This document shows positions 35,250 through 45,737 of a DNA stretch of 64,000 nt, piece after piece. The stretch comes from Ferruginibacter sp. (GTDB lineage Bacteria; Bacteroidota; Bacteroidia; Chitinophagales; Chitinophagaceae). The DNA lies in the NCBI GenBank assembly GCA_013141115.1, contig JABFRP010000002.1, positions 1,290,647 through 1,354,646 on the forward strand, in the 5' to 3' direction. The stretch's first letter is position 1; the number at the start of each line of letters is the position of its first letter. The notes below the pieces were generated by a model. The model was not told where the DNA came from. It saw only the letters and a list, made by a program, of their open reading frames with translations, and searched no databases. A program made the translations under genes and the position numbers.

Positions 35250-36980
35250 TTATATATCATCACTATCCAACATTTCATTATCAAATAATTTTAACCATTG
35301 GCCACTAACACATATATAGCTGACAGAGGTACGCCACCAACGATAATCAGTATAACCAATAGCTATCTCTTCTACATAAAATAGTTTGTGTTGAAATCTT
35401 CCAAATCCAGGTTGAGGATGATCAAATATTGGGGAATCTCCATGAATACCATTAATTATAACTGCCCCTTTGTTTTGATTTAACTCAAAATCTCTGATTT
35501 TGGGTGCATTTAATACCAATATTGTGTAAACCCTTCCTTCCCTTGCAGCTGTTGGCGCAGGCAAGGTTACATAAATAGCTCGATTTTTATCATTCTCTAA
35601 ATCGCAATAAAGTATATGATCGTTATCGGTTAATGTGTAGTTATCACTTACATATTTAGTACTGTAACTTACCGAACCATTTACCCTTAAACTGGAGCTT
35701 AATGTGAGCAATGCAGGCCAGCCAATTTGTGTGGTGGTATTGGCAACATCATTTATATATACCCGGCTGCCTGCTCTTCCGCCACGTATATAAGTATCTT
35801 CATTTGCGCCTTGCTGAAAATGAGAAGGGTAAAGAGAGCCCTGAAAAACTGCAGAGCCATTAGGATTACTACCTTTCCTTACAACCAAAGAGGCATCCGG
35901 AAGCCCAATACTTTTTATACCCACATTGCCGTTTGTTTCAATTCTCATGCTGGCTGAATTATTGTTAGTAGCAAATAGTAGAGGGTAATTATTGTGTGTT
36001 TGCAAATAGGCTGAGCTAGCATTAGTATAAAAACCAATAGCAGGATCACCGGGAGTATTTTGTTGACTTAAGCCTATGCCTCCACCAAATATTGCATCAT
36101 TTAAATTGATACTTAATTTACTATTTGGGTTAGCATCTCCTATACCTACATTTCCATTCCCCAATACTTTTATGGCATCGGTATTATTAGTTTTAATTGT
36201 TAAGGCAATACTATCAGTAGTGCCTATAAAATTGGCTGCAGTAGTACCAGCATTACCTGTTATTTTCCAGGTATTGTTTACATCACCATTGCATACATAA
36301 CTTATATTGGTTACTTCCGCAACATCTAAAGTATTGTTACCATTATTATCTACACCAGCTTCTATTTTTGTACCACCAACTGTGCAGTTTACACCTGCGG
36401 CTTCGGTAGTGGTTTTTACTAAACTTATTTTTCCATTGGCACCAGTGGGCAATACCAAGTTTATAGTTTGTGTGGGGCTAGTACCTGTAATGGTGGCACT
36501 TGCAGGCGTACCCGTAGCACCAGTAACTACAGTACCCACATTTAAAACGTTGGATGGCCCAGCCGGCCCTATTTTGCCATTAACTGCATACAAGGCGTAA
36601 GGCACACTTAACATTTCCGTATTGCCCAATGCAATAAAGTTAGTACCGCCTAAAGGATCCACTTCTACCTTAATAAATTTTTTGCCGGTACTCCAATTTA
36701 TAGTTGCAAAGTTTCCAGTAACATTAGTTGCACCACTACCACCAATAGCCGCAGTAAATAAACCTAACTGATTAGTGGTAAGTAACCTTACTTCAGTATA
36801 TACATTAGTGCCGGTGGTGCTACCATCCAAAATGGTAAATCGTGTACGGATAGTTGCATTAGGAATATTTTGGCCCAAACTATTACGTGCCACTGCCTGA
36901 TAATTAAATTGGTTGGGTACCTGTGCGTATGTTACTTTAATGCTTATTAACATAAATAGTAAGAGAAATATTTTTTTCAT
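35250..36980 (-). CDS. Exported tail-fibre/adhesin-like protein
   Basis: VPNQFNYQAVARNSLGQNIPNATIRTRFTILDG...TGKKFIKVEVDPLGGTNFIALGNTEMLSVPYALYAV; GNVGIGDANPNSKL repeats. Confidence 0.75.
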   Translation of the reverse strand: MKKIFLLLFMLISIKVTYAQVPNQFNYQAVARNSLGQNIPNATIRTRFTILDGSTTGTNVYTEVRLLTTNQLGLFTAAIGGSGATNVTGNFATINWSTGKKFIKVEVDPLGGTNFIALGNTEMLSVPYALYAVNGKIGPAGPSNVLNVGTVVTGATGTPASATITGTSPTQTINLVLPTGANGKISLVKTTTEAAGVNCTVGGTKIEAGVDNNGNNTLDVAEVTNISYVCNGDVNNTWKITGNAGTTAANFIGTTDSIALTIKTNNTDAIKVLGNGNVGIGDANPNSKLSINLNDAIFGGGIGLSQQNTPGDPAIGFYTNASSAYLQTHNNYPLLFATNNNSASMRIETNGNVGIKSIGLPDASLVVRKGSNPNGSAVFQGSLYPSHFQQGANEDTYIRGGRAGSRVYINDVANTTTQIGWPALLTLSSSLRVNGSVSYSTKYVSDNYTLTDNDHILYCDLENDKNRAIYVTLPAPTAAREGRVYTILVLNAPKIRDFELNQNKGAVIINGIHGDSPIFDHPQPGFGRFQHKLFYVEEIAIGYTDYRWWRTSVSYICVSGQWLKLFDNEMLDSDDI

Positions 36981-36982
36981 AA

Positions 36983-37396
36983 TTACTTATCCTTTTTAAA
37001 ATTTATTACTGCAGAATCTTTTATACTTTTTAGCTTACAACCCTGTTTGTCTAATGCAATTATTTTATGATACAGAAGAGTATCGTCATTAAAAGATATC
37101 AGCACAACCGTATCTTTAATTTCATCAGTAATTGCCCCTTTGTGAACAAAAGATTTTCCACTTTGTGATACATCGGAAAAATAAAAATAGCCGCTGCTTT
37201 TTATTTCTAATTTTTTAAAACTGCTATCTGTTTTAGTAATCCAAATGCCTTCCATTTTACTATTTATAACTTCGGCATTATTTTTTGGCATAAATATTTT
37301 ACCTGCAACCCAGGCAATTATTAACACTATAATTGTACCCGTAATGGTAAGCATAAATCGTTCCTTGCCGGCTACATTTTTACCTATTGTTATCAT
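36983..37396 (-). CDS. Membrane-anchored hypothetical protein
   Basis: N-terminal TM FMLTITGTIIVLIIAWVAGKIF; 137 aa. Confidence 0.55.
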   Translation of the reverse strand: MITIGKNVAGKERFMLTITGTIIVLIIAWVAGKIFMPKNNAEVINSKMEGIWITKTDSSFKKLEIKSSGYFYFSDVSQSGKSFVHKGAITDEIKDTVVLISFNDDTLLYHKIIALDKQGCKLKSIKDSAVINFKKDK

Positions 37397-37407
37397 CTGA
37401 AATTGTA

Positions 37408-38154
37408 TTAGTAATACGTAATATCATTTACAGATGTACCGCCACCGCCTGCAGTAATGATTGTTCTTTTTGTAATTCTATTTTCTGTATCAAATAAGTA
37501 GATATAATCATCAACCTGTGTATTAAAAATTCCGCTTGTCCTAAATATAGATGTCTGCTTTTTTAAAGGCATTGCAGCAGTTTCGGCCCAAAATAAATAG
37601 CCTTGGTTTTTGTAAGAAATACTGTTTGTTTTATCGGTATAGTAAGTGTACCAATAGCGGTACAAATCGTTATTGTAAGAAAATGTGGTTTGAGAACTAT
37701 CTAAAGTAGTGCCCGTATAAAAATTGATTTCGGTGGTAGTGTTTGTATTTAAGCTATTGCTTTTAACCACTGTTGCTACCTGCTTATTGGCATTGTACGT
37801 ATAAATAGATTTGTACGGTACTGATACAGCAGGTAAAGTGTAGGATTCTTTTGTTACTAAACCGTCTGCATTTAGGTCATACAGCTTAGAGGTAGAAAGT
37901 GTAGTGCCAACATAATAATTTTCTGTTGCTGTGTTTGCTGTATAACTGTATTCATACTTCCAATTACTTACCGCATTTATTCTTGTAAGTAACCTGCCTT
38001 GTACATCGTAGGTATAAGTAACATTATCGCCACCTATTGTGTAAGTTTTTACTTTGGGTATAGTTGCTGTTGGTGCAGCGGTATCTGTATTGTTTTTTTT
38101 GCAAGAAAAAATAACAACAGATAAAAACAAAATAGATAACATTATTTTTTTCAT
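37408..38154 (-). CDS. Lipoprotein with YD-repeat-like strands
   Basis: MKKIMLSILFLSVVIFSCKKNN lipobox; VTYTYDVQGRLLTRI...YEYSYT. Start moved to the internal ATG before the lipobox. Confidence 0.6.
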   Translation of the reverse strand: MKKIMLSILFLSVVIFSCKKNNTDTAAPTATIPKVKTYTIGGDNVTYTYDVQGRLLTRINAVSNWKYEYSYTANTATENYYVGTTLSTSKLYDLNADGLVTKESYTLPAVSVPYKSIYTYNANKQVATVVKSNSLNTNTTTEINFYTGTTLDSSQTTFSYNNDLYRYWYTYYTDKTNSISYKNQGYLFWAETAAMPLKKQTSIFRTSGIFNTQVDDYIYLFDTENRITKRTIITAGGGGTSVNDITYY

Positions 38155-38165
38155 AAAGTGGGGGT

Positions 38166-38684
38166 TTAATTTATTTTTTGAATAGTGTACACACATTTTT
38201 TGGCATGCGTACTGCCTGTTTCGGTAAAATATAATTGCAGGTAATACACACCGCTGGCAAGCTGTTGAATATTATATTCGGTTGTAGAAAAAGTATGGTA
38301 AGCAAATTCATTTGTTTGCAGCAACTTGCCCGATGCATCAAACAACAAGGTTTTAACATTGCCTGTTTTTAAAAAACTCAGCCGTAAACTAAATACACCT
38401 GGGCTTGGGTTGGGATACACTTTTACCTCAGTTCTTCCATAGCATTCATAAACTGTATCGGCAATAACGGGCCCAGGTTGCAGTACACCCTGGGTTATCA
38501 ACAACCCATTGCTTTGCCAGCTTTGTATCAGCGGCATTTCGCCAATGGTATAGCTTATTATAAAATTACCTGCAGTGCCTTGTGCTGTTGTAGTGCAGGG
38601 TGTTTGCACATTTAGTGTATTGGTTTGAGCATTTAATAAGCTTGTTATATAAAAGCTAACCAGCACGAAAAACATTTTCTTCAT
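38166..38684 (-). CDS. Small secreted protein with T9SS C-terminal sorting domain
   Basis: Signal peptide; VKVYPNPSPGVFSLRLS...GVYYLQLYFTETGSTHAKKCVYTIQKIN. Confidence 0.8.
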   Translation of the reverse strand: MKKMFFVLVSFYITSLLNAQTNTLNVQTPCTTTAQGTAGNFIISYTIGEMPLIQSWQSNGLLITQGVLQPGPVIADTVYECYGRTEVKVYPNPSPGVFSLRLSFLKTGNVKTLLFDASGKLLQTNEFAYHTFSTTEYNIQQLASGVYYLQLYFTETGSTHAKKCVYTIQKIN

Positions 38685-38687
38685 ATA

Positions 38688-38897
38688 CTATTTTTTAGGC
38701 AATGTTTTTTTACAGGTAAATTCTTCAAGGGTAACATCTAAGTCCTTAAAATTATCATACCAATGCAAGGGAGATAAATTCCAGAAGAATAATTTAATTT
38801 TTATAACGGCAATTTTAACCAGAGACTTCTTTCTTTTAAGTGGGGCAATTTTAAAAGTGCCATTGGGCTGTGCCAAAAGTGTTATTTGCCTTGCCAT
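38688..38897 (-). CDS. Short hypothetical ORF
   Basis: 69 aa, tightly downstream spaced in the same minus-strand run; basic; no recognised domain. Confidence 0.3.
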   Translation of the reverse strand: MARQITLLAQPNGTFKIAPLKRKKSLVKIAVIKIKLFFWNLSPLHWYDNFKDLDVTLEEFTCKKTLPKK

Positions 38898-39074
38898 GCC
38901 GGTAATGTTTATATGCTAAAAAATATTTTAAAATGATTACACAAACCTAGTTACAGCATTACAAACTTATAAGGCACTTTTATTTATCGGCGGTTATTGT
39001 TTTACTATTGGCAGCCATAAAAAAAAATTCTTCCGGCAGGTAGTTTTTTAACGGTGCCTTTTAATAATTAAAAG

Positions 39075-42000
39075 GTGGCTTTTAGTAAGCCAACGGGAAA
39101 AGTATTATTTTCTTGTTTTTTTGTTTTAATTGGTAGCAATACTTATTATACATTTGTTACACAACAAATAAAATTGCCAGCCCGCTACTACAAGCATATA
39201 ATTCTTCTGCTATTTACAGTTAGTTTGCTGTTAAACACTTCACTATTTGCGCAACGCAAACTGCATTTTGAAAATTTCAGTTCCGAAAATGGTTTAAGTC
39301 AAAATAGTGTGTATTCAATATCGCAATCAAGAGATGGCTTTATGTGGTTTGGCACGCAAGATGGTTTGAATAGATTTGATGGTAAAATATTTAAAAAATA
39401 TTTTACAGATAATGTAAGCCGGGGTAAACTTTCTTCTAATTATATACAATCACTATTGTATGATGCTGATAACAACTGGCTTTGGATGACCATGAAGAAT
39501 GGTGTAAATATTTATCAGCCTGCAACAGATTCATTTATTAAGATTGAGCAAATAATGCCTTCGGCAGTAATATTAAACAGGCTGAGCATTAAAAAGGTTT
39601 TTTCCAGCGGAAAAAATAAATTTTGGTTTATCTCTTACGATGATGGCCTTTTTTTTATTGATATAGAAAAACAAATATTGAAAAGATACTTTGAAAACAG
39701 TGTACTAAGCGACAAAATAAATGCTGTGGAAATACACAATGGCAAAATTGTTGTGGCTTCGCTGGATAATATTTACACGCTAAATGATAAGCTGGAGTTT
39801 GATAAAATTGAATTGCCTGGTGATTTTAATTTTACCGAAATCAGATGCTTGAAAAGTTATGCTAACAAATTGTGGGTAGGATCATTAACAGACGGATGCT
39901 GGTACATAGAAGATATTTTTTCAACCACAATTAAATTAAACAAGTTTACTACCCCTATTAACGAAATAGGTTGTTTTACTATTGATACCAAACAAAATTT
40001 ATGGATAGGCACAAGAGGTGCAGGCATAGTTATATACAACGATATTACAAAACAAACAAACCACCAGGTTAAAATTGATTACGATAAAACTTCGTTAAAC
40101 AGTAATTTTTTATTGTCGCTTTTTGTAGACAAACAAGGTATAGTTTGGTGCGGTGTTAGCGGAGGTGGTATAAGCAAATACGACTCTTTAAAATACCAGT
40201 TTACAACTATTGCCAAAGAGCCACTAAATAATAATAGCCTTGCAGATAATATGATTTTTTGCATGCATGAAAATGACAATTTTGTGTATTACGGATCTCA
40301 AAATAGTGGTTTAATATCCTTTAATAAAAAAACAAAGCTGTATAAAAATTTTAGCGTTAGTAACACCAGCAGCATTGTTGATAATTCTATTTATGGTATT
40401 ACAGAAGACAATAATGGTAATCTTTGGCTGGCCAGTTGGAGTGGTTTAATGCTGTTTAACAGTCGTACAAAAAAAATAACCTCGTTTGTAGAAAAAAAAG
40501 ATTTACGAACATTACGGCTTTACACTGTACACAAAATGCTGCAGGCCGACAGCCTGTTTGTTACGGGTAACTTTGGCAGTATCTTTTTTTCGTTAAAAGA
40601 AAAAAAATGGAAGCCCTGCAGAGATATAACCAACTGGCAGACACAAAAAAAAGTGATTGGCAGGCATATTTATGAAGACGATCAAAGAATAATTTGGGTA
40701 GCTACAGAAAGTGATGGATTAATAAAATATGATTATAAAAAGGGGTTGTTTGAACCACAAACCATTCAAACAAAAACCATCAGTAACAGCATCAGGTACA
40801 TTTATCCCGAAAACAATATTTTATGGTTAGCCACAGATAAAGGCGTGGTAAGCTACAATACTATCACTAAAAAAGCTACAGCAGCTTTTGGAAAAAAGGA
40901 AGGATTAACATCCAATGTATGTTATGCTATTGAAAAAGATGCCGGTGGTTTATTGTGGGTAAGTACCAACAATGGATTGTTTTCTATCAACAGATCTTCT
41001 GGAATAATAAAAAATTACAACAAATCTTTTGGACTTTCTTTTGAAGAATTTAATACCGCCTGTTGCACTAAAAGTAAAAATAACTGGCTATCTTTTGGAG
41101 GCGTTGGTGGTATAATTAGTTTTAATCCTTTATTACTGGAAGAAAATAATTACAGCGTTCCCCCCGTAATTACAAGTTTAATCATTAATGGTGTTCTTCT
41201 TTCTGCAAGTGTTAATACCAATACACTACCGGTAATTGAATTGTCATACCAGCAAAATAATTTGCAAATTGGCTTTACAGTAAATAATTTATCTAACTCA
41301 GAAAAAAATCAATTTGCTTATCGTTTAAAAGGCACCAAAGAAGATTGGGTGTACAACAACGAACGAAATGTGGCCTCTTACACACAACTAAATCCTGGTA
41401 AATATATTTTTGAACTTAAGGCTGCCAATAGTGATGGTATTTGGAATAATGATATTAAACAACTAACCATTATAATTAAGCCTCCATTTTGGCAAACCTG
41501 GTGGTTTAAATTATTATGCATTTTTTTAATAGCTCTTATTATTTATTTGTTTGTAAAACGAAGAATTAAAAACATTAAGCGAAAAGCCAATATAGACAAA
41601 CAGCTAGCCGATTACGAAATGAAGGCGCTGCATACACAAATGAATCCGCATTTTATTTTTAATAGTTTAGGCACTATTAAAAGTATGATCTTAGATAATC
41701 AGCAGGAATACGCCAGTAAATATTTAAGCAAATTTGCAAAAATGATAAGGCTTACGCTAAACCACTCCACCGAAGCATTTATAAGCCTGCAGCAAAATAA
41801 TGAATACATTACCCATTATTTAGAAATAGAAAATTTACGTTTTAATAACGCTTTTGATTTTGAAATAATTATTGGAAAGAATTTAAATAGTGAGGAAGTA
41901 AAAATACCCCCTATGATGATACAACCTTTAGTAGAAAATGCAATATGGCATGGGTTGCTAAACAAAGTAGGGCATAAAAAATTAACTATAAACTATAGTA

Positions 42001-42236
42001 TTAAAGGCAAAAAATTACTCTGTATTATTGATGACAATGGCCTGGGCATAAAAAACAGAAAAACAGAAAACAAAACACACAAATCAGTTGGCATAAATAA
42101 TATAAAACAGCGTTTATTATTACTCAACGAAAAATACAATATCGATTGCAGCTTAGAAATTATTGATAAAAGCACAATAAATGATACTGATGAAAGTGGA
42201 ACAACAGCTATTATTACTCTTCCTTACGTTATATAA
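39075..42236 (+). CDS. Two-component-regulator-propeller sensor histidine kinase (LytS/YehU type)
   Basis: Periplasmic propeller motifs (SRDGFMWFGTQDGLNRFDG; DNNGNLWLASWSGL), Y_Y_Y region, TM, LHTQMNPHFIFNSLGTIKSMI, PPMMIQPLVENAIWHGL. Confidence 0.9.
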   Translation: MAFSKPTGKVLFSCFFVLIGSNTYYTFVTQQIKLPARYYKHIILLLFTVSLLLNTSLFAQRKLHFENFSSENGLSQNSVYSISQSRDGFMWFGTQDGLNRFDGKIFKKYFTDNVSRGKLSSNYIQSLLYDADNNWLWMTMKNGVNIYQPATDSFIKIEQIMPSAVILNRLSIKKVFSSGKNKFWFISYDDGLFFIDIEKQILKRYFENSVLSDKINAVEIHNGKIVVASLDNIYTLNDKLEFDKIELPGDFNFTEIRCLKSYANKLWVGSLTDGCWYIEDIFSTTIKLNKFTTPINEIGCFTIDTKQNLWIGTRGAGIVIYNDITKQTNHQVKIDYDKTSLNSNFLLSLFVDKQGIVWCGVSGGGISKYDSLKYQFTTIAKEPLNNNSLADNMIFCMHENDNFVYYGSQNSGLISFNKKTKLYKNFSVSNTSSIVDNSIYGITEDNNGNLWLASWSGLMLFNSRTKKITSFVEKKDLRTLRLYTVHKMLQADSLFVTGNFGSIFFSLKEKKWKPCRDITNWQTQKKVIGRHIYEDDQRIIWVATESDGLIKYDYKKGLFEPQTIQTKTISNSIRYIYPENNILWLATDKGVVSYNTITKKATAAFGKKEGLTSNVCYAIEKDAGGLLWVSTNNGLFSINRSSGIIKNYNKSFGLSFEEFNTACCTKSKNNWLSFGGVGGIISFNPLLLEENNYSVPPVITSLIINGVLLSASVNTNTLPVIELSYQQNNLQIGFTVNNLSNSEKNQFAYRLKGTKEDWVYNNERNVASYTQLNPGKYIFELKAANSDGIWNNDIKQLTIIIKPPFWQTWWFKLLCIFLIALIIYLFVKRRIKNIKRKANIDKQLADYEMKALHTQMNPHFIFNSLGTIKSMILDNQQEYASKYLSKFAKMIRLTLNHSTEAFISLQQNNEYITHYLEIENLRFNNAFDFEIIIGKNLNSEEVKIPPMMIQPLVENAIWHGLLNKVGHKKLTINYSIKGKKLLCIIDDNGLGIKNRKTENKTHKSVGINNIKQRLLLLNEKYNIDCSLEIIDKSTINDTDESGTTAIITLPYVI

Positions 42237-42246
42237 ATAATCTAAA

Positions 42247-43008
42247 ATGGTTACTGCAATTTTTATTGATGATGAGGTGATTTTACTTAGCGGATTACAA
42301 ATAATGTTACGGCAATTATGTCCGCAAATAAATGTAGTGGCTTGCTGTACCAACGCAACAGATGCAAAAATAAAAATAAAGGAATTGCGGCCGCAGTTGC
42401 TTTTTTTAGATATAAATATGCCAGGGAAATCCGGCTTTGATTTATTAAATGAGATTGACACCCAAAATATTGAAATTATTTTTATAACTGCCCACAACAG
42501 TTATGCTTTGCAGGCATTTAAATATAGTGCTGTTGATTATATTTTAAAGCCGGTAGATGAAGATGAACTGGTAGAAGCAGTAAAAAAAACTTGCAAAAAA
42601 ATTGAAGACAACCAATGGAAAAATGGCTTAGATTCTTTTTTACACAATATAAAAATCAGCACCATACCTCAAGAAATGAAACTCTGTTTACCCAGTGTTA
42701 CAGGTTTTCAGGTAATTGACATTAAGGATATTGTGGTATGCATAGCTGAAGGAGCTTATACCAATTTTATTTTATCTAATAATAAAAAAATAACCGCATC
42801 CAGGCCATTGTTAGATTATGAAGAACTACTACAGGACAACTCCTTTATAAGAATACACAAAAGCAGCTTAATAAATGTAAACCATGTAAAGCAATATATA
42901 CGTGGCGAAGGTGGTAGTGTAATACTAAGCAATGGTATGGAAATAGAAGTAAGCCGGCGTAAAAAAGAACATTTTATTGAAATGATGAAAACGGTATTTA
43001 AATATTAG
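42247..43008 (+). CDS. LytTR-family response regulator
   Basis: Receiver domain FIDDE...LLFLDINMPGKSGFDLL...KPVDEDEL; LytTR domain SLINVNHVKQYIRGEGGSVILSNGMEIEVSRRKKEHF. Confidence 0.92.
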   Translation: MVTAIFIDDEVILLSGLQIMLRQLCPQINVVACCTNATDAKIKIKELRPQLLFLDINMPGKSGFDLLNEIDTQNIEIIFITAHNSYALQAFKYSAVDYILKPVDEDELVEAVKKTCKKIEDNQWKNGLDSFLHNIKISTIPQEMKLCLPSVTGFQVIDIKDIVVCIAEGAYTNFILSNNKKITASRPLLDYEELLQDNSFIRIHKSSLINVNHVKQYIRGEGGSVILSNGMEIEVSRRKKEHFIEMMKTVFKY

Positions 43009-45076
43009 GCAGTTTTGCTACCATGGTTAAAATTGTTGCCACGCCTGTTACCTCATTTGTTTCATCAAAAAATTCTACCAGCCATTTTACAATACCCTTG
43101 TCAATATCATCTCCTCTTTTAAAATCTTCGGGGTTTTCTATTACTCTTTTATCGTTGGGTAGCTTTTCTTTGCAGGTAAACCTTATGTATACTTCGGCAC
43201 CAGGATAAACCGGTTTTGTAAAACGTAATTCATCAATACCATAATTTAACAGCACCGGATTTTTTTCATAGCTGTCTACAAATAAACCTGCTGCAATACT
43301 CATTATAAAATAACCATGTGCCACCTGCTGTTCAAACATGGTGCCTGTAAAATCAGTGGTTTTAATATGGGCATAAAAATGATCGCTGCTCAGGTCGGCA
43401 AACTTATCAATGTCTTCGCTGGTAATGGTTCTTTTTTCGGTGATGATCTGGTCACCAATTTCCAGTTCTTCAAAATATTTTTTAAAGGGATGTTTGCCCG
43501 GATCTTTTCCTGCAGCATTGGGTTGATAAACATTGGTGATAGCAGTAATAGTTGTTGGCGAACCTTGCAAAGCGGTGCGTTGCAAATAATGTTTTACGCC
43601 TCGTATGCCGCCCATTTCTTCGCCGCCACCTGCTCGGCCGGGGCCGCCATGCACCAGTAACGGCAAGGGTGAGCCGTGGCCGGTACTTTCTTTTGCACAT
43701 TCATTGTTCAATACTAAAATTCTGCCATGATGCGATGCTGCGCCAACTATATATTGTCTGGCAGTGGTATGATCTGCAGTAACAATGGTAGACACTAAAC
43801 TTCCTTTTCCTAATTTGCTCAACGCAATGGCATCGTCCATATTCTTATAAGGCATAATGGTACTTACCGGACCAAAGGCTTCAATATTATGTGGTTCAGA
43901 TGAACTATGCGGTTTATCATTCATTAACAAAACAGGAGAAATAAAAGCGCCTTTACTGGCATCGGCATCTATCACTTTTACACTATCCAAACTACCATAT
44001 ATTATTTGTGAAGAAGCTAATAATTTTTGCACCTGCTCTTTTACTTCAAGGCGTTGTGTTTGTCCGGCAAGGCTGCCCATTCTTACCTTTTCGTTTAATG
44101 GATTACCGATAGTGGTTTGTGCAAGAGAAGCAGCAATCGCCTTCCACATATCTTCCATTTTATTTTCAGGTACAAATATTCTTCTGATACCTGTGCAACG
44201 CTGTCCTGCTTTTAAAGTCATTTCTCTTCGTACTTCTTTTACAAAAATATCCCACTCTGCTGTGCCCGGTGCCGCATCTTCGCCCAGCACAATACAATTT
44301 AAACTATCTGCTTCCATCGTAAACGGAACATTCTCTCTTAAAATATGAGGATTAGATTTTAACATCAACCCCGTTGCCGCACTGCCGGTAAAGGTTACCA
44401 CATCCTGCGATGTTACATGATCCAGTAAATCGCCGGCACTACCGCAGATCAATTGCAAACTTCCTTCGGGCAAAATTTTACTGGCAATAATTTCTTTTAC
44501 TACTGCTTCTGTTAAGTAAGATGTAACTGTTGCTGGTTTTACAATACAGGGCATTCCCGCTAATAAATTCACAGCAATTTTTTCCAGCATACCCCATACC
44601 GGAAAATTAAAAGCGTTGATGTGAATGGCCACGCCTTCTTTGGGTGTAAGAATATGAGTACCCATAAAAGTATTATTCTTCCCCAGGTTATGGCTTTCGC
44701 CATCTATACAAAATACTTCATCAGGAAATTTTCTGCGCAATGATGCGTTGGCAAAAAGGTTGCCAATACCGCCTTCAATATCTACCCAACTATCGGCTTT
44801 GGTAGCACCGCTTTGATAACTGATGGCATAAAATTTATCTAAATGATTACGCAAATGCAAGGCCAATGCTTTAAGCATATTACCTCTTGCATGAAAGGTC
44901 ATTTTGCGTAGTGCAGGGTTGCCTACTGTTCGGGCATAGTCTGTAATAGATTTAAAATCCAATCCTTTAGTGCTTGCTGCTCCTATTATATCTGCAGTAA
45001 CAGCATTGTATAAAGCTTGTCCATCGCCATCGCCGGTTATCCAGTTACCGGTTATATAGTTGCCTAATTTATTCAT
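42998..45076 (-). CDS. paaZ: Phenylacetate degradation bifunctional protein PaaZ (aldehyde dehydrogenase + MaoC-like hydratase)
   Basis: YITGNWITGDGDGQALYNAVTADIIGAAST; VTFTGSAATGLMLKSNP; LKAGQRCTGIRRIFVP; C-terminal MaoC domain ITSEDIDKFADLSSDHFYAHI. Confidence 0.93.
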   Translation of the reverse strand: MNKLGNYITGNWITGDGDGQALYNAVTADIIGAASTKGLDFKSITDYARTVGNPALRKMTFHARGNMLKALALHLRNHLDKFYAISYQSGATKADSWVDIEGGIGNLFANASLRRKFPDEVFCIDGESHNLGKNNTFMGTHILTPKEGVAIHINAFNFPVWGMLEKIAVNLLAGMPCIVKPATVTSYLTEAVVKEIIASKILPEGSLQLICGSAGDLLDHVTSQDVVTFTGSAATGLMLKSNPHILRENVPFTMEADSLNCIVLGEDAAPGTAEWDIFVKEVRREMTLKAGQRCTGIRRIFVPENKMEDMWKAIAASLAQTTIGNPLNEKVRMGSLAGQTQRLEVKEQVQKLLASSQIIYGSLDSVKVIDADASKGAFISPVLLMNDKPHSSSEPHNIEAFGPVSTIMPYKNMDDAIALSKLGKGSLVSTIVTADHTTARQYIVGAASHHGRILVLNNECAKESTGHGSPLPLLVHGGPGRAGGGEEMGGIRGVKHYLQRTALQGSPTTITAITNVYQPNAAGKDPGKHPFKKYFEELEIGDQIITEKRTITSEDIDKFADLSSDHFYAHIKTTDFTGTMFEQQVAHGYFIMSIAAGLFVDSYEKNPVLLNYGIDELRFTKPVYPGAEVYIRFTCKEKLPNDKRVIENPEDFKRGDDIDKGIVKWLVEFFDETNEVTGVATILTMVAKLPNI

Positions 45077-45159
45077 ATTGCAAATCCGTTTGTATCACAA
45101 ATCTACAAATCTAATGTGGGATAGATTTTGTAAATTTGAAGTAATAAAATTTTAAAATT

Positions 45160-45351
45160 ATGAGTGTAGCAGAAATGAAATTAGCCGCCATAAATGAAAT
45201 TAGTAAGTTGAATAACGAAGCTGCGGTAAAAGAAATATTGGACCACCTGGTTAAAATTTCAAAAGCAGAGAATACAAAATTTGATACTGAAGCCTTTTTT
45301 GAAAAAGCTGCTGAAAAATATGATGATATATTGCAAAAATTAGCTCAATAA
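45160..45351 (+). CDS. Putative antitoxin of a Doc/Fic module
   Basis: 63 aa; overlaps the downstream doc-like start by 1 nt (TAATG). Confidence 0.7.
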   Translation: MSVAEMKLAAINEISKLNNEAAVKEILDHLVKISKAENTKFDTEAFFEKAAEKYDDILQKLAQ

Positions 45352-45728
45352 TGATTGTTAAAGAAGTGATTTTAAAATTACATGAGCTTTCAATTATTAA
45401 ATATGGAGGTTCGCATGGAATAAGGGATGAAGGTTTGATGGAAAGTGCCATTGCAAGACCGTATCAGACTTTTGGAGGTGAGGATTTGTATCCAACTGGT
45501 ATTGAAAAAGCTGCAGCAATTGCTGAAAGCATTATTATAAATCATCCTTTTGTTGATGGTAATAAACGTACTGGATATTTAGCTATGCTGGCAATTTTGG
45601 ATGAGAACAAACTAGAATTGATTGTATCTAATGATGCTATTTACGCCTTTGTTATTAAAATCTCTACTGGCGAAATAAAGTTTGATAAAATAGTAGAATG
45701 GCTTAAGCAAAACACCTCTTCTTTATAA
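45351..45728 (+). CDS. doc: Death-on-curing (Doc/Fic) family toxin
   Basis: Fic core motif NHPFVDGNKRTGYLAML (HxFxDGNKR). Confidence 0.88.
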   Translation: MIVKEVILKLHELSIIKYGGSHGIRDEGLMESAIARPYQTFGGEDLYPTGIEKAAAIAESIIINHPFVDGNKRTGYLAMLAILDENKLELIVSNDAIYAFVIKISTGEIKFDKIVEWLKQNTSSL

Positions 45729-45737
45729 AATATTATA

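Noticed and set aside
27220-45076. A phenylacetate degradation operon
   Set aside because: Only paaZ and a generic enoyl-CoA hydratase are present, far apart and separated by unrelated genes.
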